A DNA stretch of 64,000 bases from Micromonospora okii (GTDB lineage Bacteria; Actinomycetota; Actinomycetes; Mycobacteriales; Micromonosporaceae). The translations under genes were made by a program, and so were the position numbers. The stretch lies in assembly GCF_020884795.1 (NCBI RefSeq), contig NZ_BBZF01000022.1, positions 62,001-126,000 on the forward strand. The letters are read 5' to 3'. This document shows positions 58,524 through 64,000 of the stretch, one piece after another. The notes beneath the pieces are model-generated. The model was not told the DNA's origin. It worked only from the letters and a program-made list of their open reading frames with translations, and made no database searches. Within the stretch, counting starts at the first letter, position 1, and each line of letters opens with the position of its first letter.

Positions 58524-58675
58524 CCGGAACCTCTGGTCGCGCAACTGCCTCGTAGGTATCGACTGGTGTCCCAGGCTGATAGCCTGTGTGCGTCGGCGCG
58601 CGTGAATCTGGCGCTGAGGGAAGTCGAACCGACTATGGCTCCATACACCCTAGAAAAAATCCGGGGGGTGCAGGA

Positions 58676-59593
58676 ATGCCGCGACGGGCAAGGGTGAAAA
58701 GGTCCGCCCCGGAGCCGGAGCCGGAGCCGGAGCCGGGGTCGTCGGCGGCGGCGGGAAGCAGCGCCCGCCGATCTGAGGCCCTGTCCATAGCGCTGCTGGC
58801 CTTCGCCGGCACGGTAATCGCAGCGTTGATCGCCGCCTTCGCCACCTTGTACCCGAATCTCAGAGGATCGCCGAAACCGGATCCGGCTGCGCAGCCGGCG
58901 ACGCAGTCGCCGGTGGCGCCGACCGTCACGCCTTCTGGCGACCCGCCAGGCCCGCTCAACATCACTTCTCGGCTCTCTGACGATCGCTGCACCGACCGGT
59001 GGCACGTCGAGCAGCCACCCTCCAACATACCCGCTCCCGGTGACAATCCCGACGGTCTCGGCGCTTGGGCCAAGAGCGTGGGTGCGACGGCGTCGGGTGT
59101 GCGGCGGGTGGCACTCCACATCGACTCCGAGACGAAGGCCCAGGTCTCCGTCGAGATGATCCGCGCGGTGGTGATTGGCAGTCGGTCGACTCCGATCAGC
59201 GGCGGAACCGTGGTGGGGATCGGGTGCGGTGGTCAGGGCAGCTATCGTGCTCTTGAAGCTGATCTGGACGTCGAGCCGCCGAAGATGACGTCAAAGGTGG
59301 TGCGCTCCGGCGAGGAGGATGAGCTTCTGAACCTGAAGCCGGTCAAGTTCCCCATCGAAGTGTCCGACACCGATGCAGAGGATTTCCTGATCGAGGCCAA
59401 GGTCACGCGTTTTGATTTGCGCTGGCAGATCGAGGTGGACTGGGCCATGGGAGATCAGCGGGGAACCCAGGTCGTCAGGAACGACGGTGGAGAACTCTTT
59501 CGGACCACAGGATCCGGCGGGGAGGCTGCCGTGTGCATCTGGCACGAGAGCGGCAAGTTGATCCAGAGCCAGTCCCGCAACTGCGGGTCATGA
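58676..59593 (+). CDS. Single-pass membrane-anchored protein, unknown function
   Basis: 305 residues from ATG 58676 after an AGG-type site. The cytoplasmic start is basic and includes an (EP)4 run. A membrane helix (ALSIALLAFAGTVIAALIAA, about 35-54) is followed by a Pro/Ala/Thr linker and an extracellular domain (about 95-305) of beta-rich character, with Cys pairs. I recognise no family. Codon use is less GC-biased than in the 47-57 kb operons. The gene ends 22 bases before the propeller gene and probably shares its transcript. Confidence 0.65.
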   Translation: MPRRARVKRSAPEPEPEPEPGSSAAAGSSARRSEALSIALLAFAGTVIAALIAAFATLYPNLRGSPKPDPAAQPATQSPVAPTVTPSGDPPGPLNITSRLSDDRCTDRWHVEQPPSNIPAPGDNPDGLGAWAKSVGATASGVRRVALHIDSETKAQVSVEMIRAVVIGSRSTPISGGTVVGIGCGGQGSYRALEADLDVEPPKMTSKVVRSGEEDELLNLKPVKFPIEVSDTDAEDFLIEAKVTRFDLRWQIEVDWAMGDQRGTQVVRNDGGELFRTTGSGGEAAVCIWHESGKLIQSQSRNCGS

Positions 59594-59615
59594 TGACGGT
59601 GGCGTGGAGGTCTCC

Positions 59616-61028
59616 ATGTCGGGTGCGGCGCGAGAGCGTCGGTCGCTGGCGTTCCGCCTACGCTGGCTGATCTTCAGCGCTCCCATACTCGTAGTCGTCG
59701 GCACTCTGTTCTTTCTGGACCGAGACGTCGACGACCCAGCGCCTCCAAGACGCGGCGGTGGCCTGCGGCTCGTCGGTGTGGAGCGGCAGGAGATCACAGC
59801 GCCGTCAGAGACGTTGAGGGTGACGAGCCACGGCTCCGTGAGCGGGGACGGTCGCTACGTCGCGCTGGTGGAGATTCTGACAGAGGTGGTCGACGGTCGG
59901 CCTTCCGTGGACAGCAGGTACGGACTCTTCATCCGGGACCGAAAGAACGGCACCGTCGAGCAGGTCTCCCTTCCTCCGCTCGAAGGCGGCTCCCGAGCCG
60001 AAATCGAGATCGCGGGCATCAGCGCGGATGGTGCCGTCGTGCTGTTCAAGGCACCGGTGGGAACGGATCCGACCACATTCGGGAAGATTCTGGGAACCTT
60101 CGTCTACGACCGCGCCGCTCGTCGCGTCAGGCAGCTCGCACCCGACAGGCTGCTCGCTGGCGGAAAGGGCGGCTCCCGGGGCGAAGTCACTTTGAGCGGT
60201 GACGGCAAGTGGGTCGCCATTGCTACCGATCTTCGCCTCGCCCCCCGAGACACCAACTCGTGGACCGATATATACCTCATGGAGCTCGCGACGAACCGGT
60301 TCACGCTCGTCCGGCCGGACGCAAAGGTCATCCCTGGTTCCCGTGCGAACGACTGGCCGTCACTGAACCATGACGGCACGGTCGTCGCGTACACCTCCGC
60401 CTCTCTGGAGGGGAGTGACGGCGATGTTCCGAGCGAGGACGTGGTGATCTGGGATCGCAGGCGGGGGCGTACGGAGCTGATTTCTCCGACGCCGGGAGGT
60501 AAGCCGCACCGCGGCAGTACCTCGTTCTCGCCGCGGATCACGGCATCCGGTCGCCACGTGGTCTTCTCCTCCGACGCGCGCGACCTGGTGCCGAATGACA
60601 CCAACACCGAAATCGACGTCTTCATCAGAGACCGGGATGCCGACACGCTGGCTCGTGCTTCGGTGGCAGCCGACGGCGGTCAGAGCGACGATGGCGCGGG
60701 CGGTGCCATCGTCGATGACAGCGGAAGGTTCATCGTGTTCGAGGCCGAGGACCCCAAGTTCCTGCCTGCTGGTGCCACCCTTCCCCCGAGTGACGCCATC
60801 GATCCGAAGACCTCCCTGCCGGTCGGGAAGGTCATCAACATATATCTGAAGGACATGGAGACCGGGTTCCTCCAACTCATCTCAGCCGCCCCCGGCGGCG
60901 GCCCCACCGACCGCAGCGCATTTCCGATCAAGCTCACCGGTGACGCCCGTCTCCTGCTCTTCGGCTTCCGTTCCGAATCACCGCCGCTGGACGGCACGTT
61001 CCTCGCCACGTTGGCACCCGAGAACTGA
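59616..61028 (+). CDS. Membrane-anchored TolB-like (PD40) beta-propeller protein
   Basis: 470 residues from ATG 59616 with GGAGG five bases upstream; GTG 59604 is an alternative. There is an N-terminal signal anchor (WLIFSAPILVVVGTLFFL, about 17-34). The rest is a repeated-blade propeller, with SHGSVSGDGRYVALVEI, GISADGAVVLFKA, TLSGDGKWVAIATD, SLNHDGTVVAYTSAS, RITASGRHVVFSSD and IVDDSGRFIVFEAE spaced about 50 residues apart. These are PD40/TolB-type blades and probably bind protein or ligand outside the membrane. It is less GC-biased than most neighbours, like the upstream gene. Confidence 0.8.
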   Translation: MSGAARERRSLAFRLRWLIFSAPILVVVGTLFFLDRDVDDPAPPRRGGGLRLVGVERQEITAPSETLRVTSHGSVSGDGRYVALVEILTEVVDGRPSVDSRYGLFIRDRKNGTVEQVSLPPLEGGSRAEIEIAGISADGAVVLFKAPVGTDPTTFGKILGTFVYDRAARRVRQLAPDRLLAGGKGGSRGEVTLSGDGKWVAIATDLRLAPRDTNSWTDIYLMELATNRFTLVRPDAKVIPGSRANDWPSLNHDGTVVAYTSASLEGSDGDVPSEDVVIWDRRRGRTELISPTPGGKPHRGSTSFSPRITASGRHVVFSSDARDLVPNDTNTEIDVFIRDRDADTLARASVAADGGQSDDGAGGAIVDDSGRFIVFEAEDPKFLPAGATLPPSDAIDPKTSLPVGKVINIYLKDMETGFLQLISAAPGGGPTDRSAFPIKLTGDARLLLFGFRSESPPLDGTFLATLAPEN

Positions 61029-61238
61029 GGAGGCGGAGGTGATTCCACCGCCGCGCCGTCAGGGAGGCGGCACAGTGCCGGCAGCCCCCGCACACTGACC
61101 CGGCTTGCGATTCCGGCTCCGTCGCGCTCTTCGTCCTCACGGCCGAGACTTGTGCCGCCCCGTTACCGTCGACTGTGGCGTCAGCACCCGCGCCAGGGCG
61201 GTGCGGGTGGTGGATCACTCGATCGCTAGGGTAGGGAC

Positions 61239-61598
61239 GTGTCTCTATGGATGGCCGCGGTCTGGGGAATGGTCGGCAGCGCAGTGGCCGAGGCACTGAA
61301 CCTCTACGGCATGATGCGCCCGACCACCGAGTCGGAGGGCCGGTGGCAGTGGCCGTGGCGGGACCAGCGGGACCGGCCGATCGTCATCTTCGCCGTCCTG
61401 CTGCGGGCGGTGGCCGGCACCGGCCTGGCCGCCGCCGCCGGGGCGGGCGGGCTGGCGGAGAGCGCGTTCGCCAGCTTCACCTTCGGGGTCGCCGCGCCGC
61501 TGGTGATCGCCAAGATGTTCGACCAGATCCGCATGGTGGAGCCGCCGGCCGACCCGCCCGCCGGCGCACCGGGCGGTGAGCACGATGACGGCGCGTGA
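61239..61598 (+). CDS. Small membrane protein
   Basis: 119 residues from GTG 61239 with an AGGGA site; a TAGGGT hexamer just upstream may be a -10, though it would overlap the ribosome site region. It has an N-terminal helix (MAAVWGMVGSAVAEALNLYG) and two more near residues 47-66 and 72-92, then a Pro/Gly/Asp tail. It overlaps the next gene by 23 bp, so the two are co-expressed. I recognise no family; similar small proteins precede YbjN/TPR genes in actinomycetes, by impression only. Confidence 0.6.
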   Translation: MSLWMAAVWGMVGSAVAEALNLYGMMRPTTESEGRWQWPWRDQRDRPIVIFAVLLRAVAGTGLAAAAGAGGLAESAFASFTFGVAAPLVIAKMFDQIRMVEPPADPPAGAPGGEHDDGA

Positions 61599-62634
61599 CA
61601 ACAGGTGGGGCCGCCTCGTCGCCGCGCTGGCGGCCCGGCCGGCCGTCACCGCCACCCCCGCCCCGGTGCCCCGGCGCACCCGGTTGGCCGCCGCGCTGGC
61701 GGCCCGGCCGCTCGCCGCCGCCGGCCGCGCGCCGGCGACCGCGCCGGCCGCGCCGCCCGTCGGTGACGACAAGCTGACCGAGCGGGTGAAGGGCATCCTG
61801 GCCGCCGTCCTCGGCGTCACCGCCGACCAGCTCCGGGTCGACGCCGACGGTGACGTGGGCATCCGCGCCGGCTCCGCGATGATCTTCGTACGCGCCCAGA
61901 ACGATCCGCCCCTGGTGGACGTCTTCTCGCCGCTGCTCACCGGCGTCGAGCCCACGGAGACCCTCTACCAGCGGCTTTCCGACCTCACCAACGGGCTGGT
62001 CGTCGGCCGGGTCTACTGCACCGGCGGCACGGTCTGGGCGTCGATCCCCGTCTTCGGGCAGGACTTCGTCCCCACCCACCTGCTGCTGGCCGTACGGGCG
62101 ATGATCGCGCTGGCCGACGACCTGGACGACCGGCTGCGCCACGAGTTCGGCGGCAGCCGGTTCTTCGGGTCGGAGGCCGTCGGGCTGACCCCCGTGCCCG
62201 ACCCCACGGGCTACCTGCGCGACCTCGCCGACTCCGACGCGGCCGGCGCGTGGGGCGCGGGCAGCGTGCTGGTCGACCTGCTGGCCGACCGGGGGCACAC
62301 CGAGGAGTTGCGGCTGCGCGCCGACCACGGCGACCCGCACGCGGCGGCCCGGCTGGCCGCCCTGCTCGCCGAGCGGGGGCAGGCCGACGAGGCCGAACGG
62401 TACTGGCGGGTCGCCGCCGAGCACGGCGACGCGCGGGCGCACGACGAGCTGGCCGGGCTGCTGGCCGCCGACGGCCGCCCGGACGAGGCGATCGACCTGC
62501 TCCGCCGCTCCGTCGACCAGGGCAACCGACGTTCCCTGCCGCTGCTGGTCACGCTGCTCACCGAGCACGGCCGCCTCGACGAGGGCATCGACCTGCTGCG
62601 CCGGTGGGCGGCCCGAGGCACCCCGGAGGGCTGA
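61576..62634 (+). CDS. YbjN-like domain protein with TPR/Sel1-like repeats
   Basis: 352 residues from GTG 61576 (ATG 61585 possible). The start is Arg/Ala/Pro-rich with a duplicated LAAALAARP stretch. A YbjN/type III secretion-chaperone-like region (about 70-200) follows, with SAMIFVRAQNDPPLVDVFSP and LTNGLVVGRVYCTGGTVWA. Helical repeats (about 250-350) include ARLAALLAERGQADEAERYW and DELAGLLAADGRPDEAIDLL, typical of TPR/Sel1. It is a soluble protein probably acting through protein-protein contacts. It is coupled to the small membrane protein. Confidence 0.75.
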   Translation: MSTMTARDNRWGRLVAALAARPAVTATPAPVPRRTRLAAALAARPLAAAGRAPATAPAAPPVGDDKLTERVKGILAAVLGVTADQLRVDADGDVGIRAGSAMIFVRAQNDPPLVDVFSPLLTGVEPTETLYQRLSDLTNGLVVGRVYCTGGTVWASIPVFGQDFVPTHLLLAVRAMIALADDLDDRLRHEFGGSRFFGSEAVGLTPVPDPTGYLRDLADSDAAGAWGAGSVLVDLLADRGHTEELRLRADHGDPHAAARLAALLAERGQADEAERYWRVAAEHGDARAHDELAGLLAADGRPDEAIDLLRRSVDQGNRRSLPLLVTLLTEHGRLDEGIDLLRRWAARGTPEG

Positions 62635-62653
62635 CGCCCCCGGCCCGGCCGGG

Positions 62654-63118
62654 TCAGACCCGGTCGACGGGGGCGTCCCGGTCGCGGACCCGGGTCGCGA
62701 TCGCGGTGAGCGTGTCGATCTCCCCCGGGCTGAGCAGGTCGACGAAGTGCCGCCGGACGGTGTCGACGTGGCCGGGGGCGGCGGCCTCGATGGCGGCCCG
62801 GCCCGTCGGGGTCAGACACACGACGGTGCCGCGCGCGTCCGTGGGGCATTCCCGGCGGGTGAGCAGGCCGCGCGCCTCCATCCGGCGGAGCTGGTGGGAC
62901 AGCCGGCTGCGGTCCCAGCCGACGAGGCTGCCGAGTTCGCGCGCCCGCAGCCCGCCGGGGGGCGCCTCCGACAGCGGTACGAGCAGGTCGTAGTCGGCGC
63001 TGGACAGGCCGGCCTCGGCGAGTTGGCGTTCGATCAGCCGGTCGAGGTGACGACGCATCTCGTAGAAGGCGCGCCACATGCGCGACTCCCGCTCGTCCAG
63101 CCACCTCGGTTCGCCCAC
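62654..63118 (-). CDS. MarR-family regulator divergent from pirin
   Basis: 154 residues from GTG 63118. It has the MarR core, LRARELGSLVGWDRSRLSHQL (about 53-73) as the DNA-recognition part, and MEARGLLTRRECPTDARGTV as wing. The N-terminal WRAFYEMRRHLDRLIERQL helix is the usual dimer part. Three near-identical palindromes lie between this gene and the pirin gene, so it should repress both. Its inducer is unknown, but pirin partners suggest an aromatic or oxidative signal. Confidence 0.88.
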   Translation of the reverse strand: MGEPRWLDERESRMWRAFYEMRRHLDRLIERQLAEAGLSSADYDLLVPLSEAPPGGLRARELGSLVGWDRSRLSHQLRRMEARGLLTRRECPTDARGTVVCLTPTGRAAIEAAAPGHVDTVRRHFVDLLSPGEIDTLTAIATRVRDRDAPVDRV

Positions 63119-63141
63119 GCCGCCAGCCTAGCCGCCGGTTG

Positions 63142-63155
63142 CTGACACGTCAGCG
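63142..63155. promoter_or_regulatory. MarR operator, site 1
   Basis: GCTGACACGTCAGC is a near-perfect palindrome, 23 bases centre-to-centre from site 2. It lies close to the MarR start, where it could block its own promoter. Confidence 0.6.
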
Positions 63156-63164
63156 ACTATTTCG

Positions 63165-63178
63165 TTGACGCGTCAGCA
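63165..63178. promoter_or_regulatory. MarR operator, site 2
   Basis: GTTGACGCGTCAGC has the same TGAC-N2-GTCA core. It covers the likely -35 element of the pirin promoter (TTGACG at 63166). Confidence 0.6.
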
Positions 63179-63193
63179 TCCCCGCGCTAGTTT
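63166..63193 (+). promoter_or_regulatory. Likely pirin promoter
   Basis: TTGACG (63166-63171) and TAGTTT (63188-63193) are separated by 16 bases. Both lie within or beside the palindromic operators. Confidence 0.5.
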
Positions 63194-63210
63194 TGCTGAC
63201 GAGTCAACAA
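63193..63210. promoter_or_regulatory. MarR operator, site 3
   Basis: TTGCTGACGAGTCAACAA is an imperfect palindrome with the same TGAC core. It lies just downstream of the -10 and 30 bases from site 2. Confidence 0.6.
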
Positions 63211-63236
63211 AATGCCCGACGGGGAAGGAACCGCCG

Positions 63237-64000
63237 ATGGACGCCCCCACGCTCACCCCGGTACGCACCGTCGCCCGGGTCGAGACCCGCCACCGGCTCG
63301 GCCCGGACGCGCAGGTCGACGACAAGGCGCTGGTCTTCGCGCCCAACGACCCGGCGCTGACCGACCCCTTCCTGCTGCTCGCCGAGGACTGGTTCTCCTC
63401 GCCCGGCTTCGAGTGGCACCCGCACCGGGGCGTGGAGACGGTCACCACCGTCCTCGACGGGGTGCTCGAACACGGCGACAGCCTCGGCAACGCCGGCGCG
63501 CTCGAACCCGGCGACGTGCAGTGGATGACCGCCGGCCGGGGCATCATCCACCGCGAGCTGGCGTACCGCGACGAGCACGCGCACACGCTCCAGCTCTGGC
63601 TGAACCTGCCCGCCGCGCGGAAGCTGACCGAGACCCGCTACCAGGACCTGCTCGCCGCCCACCGGCCGCGCGTCGCGCGCACCGGTGCCGTCGTCGACGT
63701 CGTCTCCGGCACCGTCGACGGGGTCACCGGCCCCGCCCTCAACCACGTCGACGTGCAGGGCGCGCTGGTCCGCCTCGACCCGGGGGTCACGCTGCGCTAC
63801 CCGCTGCCGGCCCGGCACCGGGCGTTCGTGTACGTCGTCGCGGGGCGGGCGACGGTGGCGGGCCGGCGCGTCGCCGCCGGGCAGACCGCCTGGTCGGACC
63901 CGGTCGCCGGGGTGGACGGCGGCAGCGAGCTGCCGCTGGCCGCCCCGGACGGCGACGCGCCGACCCGGCTCATGGTCTACAGCGGCACCCCGTTGCGCGA
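63237..64000 (+). CDS. Pirin-family protein (3' end cut by window)
   Basis: At least 254 residues from ATG 63237 with a GGGGAAGGA site; the stop lies beyond the window. The cupin-type pirin motifs are FEWHPHRGVETVTTVLDGVL (His ligands near 61-63) and GDVQWMTAGRGIIHRE, with a third His pair at HAHTLQLWLN. These bind iron or another metal. Bacterial pirins include quercetin-2,3-dioxygenase-like enzymes and redox-linked regulators. The divergent MarR regulator and the triple operator suggest inducible expression. Confidence 0.9.
   Translation, partial: MDAPTLTPVRTVARVETRHRLGPDAQVDDKALVFAPNDPALTDPFLLLAEDWFSSPGFEWHPHRGVETVTTVLDGVLEHGDSLGNAGALEPGDVQWMTAGRGIIHRELAYRDEHAHTLQLWLNLPAARKLTETRYQDLLAAHRPRVARTGAVVDVVSGTVDGVTGPALNHVDVQGALVRLDPGVTLRYPLPARHRAFVYVVAGRATVAGRRVAAGQTAWSDPVAGVDGGSELPLAAPDGDAPTRLMVYSGTPLR

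Noticed and set aside
1..64000. Searched by eye for tRNA, rRNA, CRISPR arrays, transposases and integrases
   Set aside because: No sequence with convincing conserved stems, spaced repeats or recombinase motifs was seen; a covariance-model scan could still find something small.

Overview
The window is very GC-rich DNA, mostly above 70% G+C. It carries GTG and TTG starts, many 4-bp stop/start overlaps, an ESX-type secretion-target module, a SARP regulator and a maltokinase-cap protein. Together these point to a filamentous actinomycete, plausibly of the Micromonosporaceae; that placement is inference from gene content. I saw no rRNA, tRNA, CRISPR array, insertion sequence or replication origin. 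The window cuts an M48 protease gene at its left edge and a pirin gene at its right edge.

Region by region. 0-9 kb holds ordinary genes: M48 membrane protease, DHA2 exporter, single-pass surface protein, membrane protein, phytanoyl-CoA-dioxygenase-like enzyme and Uma2-type nuclease. 9.4-12.1 kb is a polymorphic-toxin unit: YbaB-like protein, small WXG-like protein, a larger WXG-like protein with a predicted His/Cys protease end, a candidate immunity protein and a decayed remnant. 12.3-13.3 kb encodes a secreted repeat beta-propeller lectin. 13.5-23.3 kb is a lanthipeptide cluster: a LanL-type synthetase with intact zinc ligands, an S9 prolyl-oligopeptidase, a 50-residue Cys/Ser/Thr-rich precursor followed by a strong hairpin, two ABC half-exporters and a SARP regulator. 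23.4-32.6 kb holds an M14 carboxypeptidase, a MarR-MFS pair, a PAP2 protein, a maltokinase-cap protein, a NarL-type two-component system and a small membrane protein.

32.6-45.0 kb is the most unusual region, a nine-gene co-directional run. It encodes two paralogous short LanB proteins that appear to lack the elimination domain, a B12-binding radical SAM protein, an arginase-fold enzyme, an Fe(II)/2-oxoglutarate-type oxygenase, a PHP phosphoesterase, an MFS exporter, an aminoglycoside-kinase-fold protein and a cobalamin adenosyltransferase. The set looks like a peptide-based natural-product pathway with its own export and resistance. It may use peptide aminoacyl-tRNA ligase (PEARL) chemistry. 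No certain precursor gene is visible.

45.9-52.7 kb holds a Tat-exported PhoX/DUF839 protein and then a five-gene OleA / glycosyltransferase / OleC / P450 / OleD operon. This set could make a beta-lactone or related head-to-head condensed lipid; no OleB is visible. 53.6-64 kb holds a GH-CBM2 glycosidase, a double nitroreductase (SagB-like) protein, an NYN-OST-HTH protein, two cell-surface or secreted proteins, a small membrane protein, a YbjN/TPR protein, and a divergent MarR-pirin pair with three matching palindromes between them.
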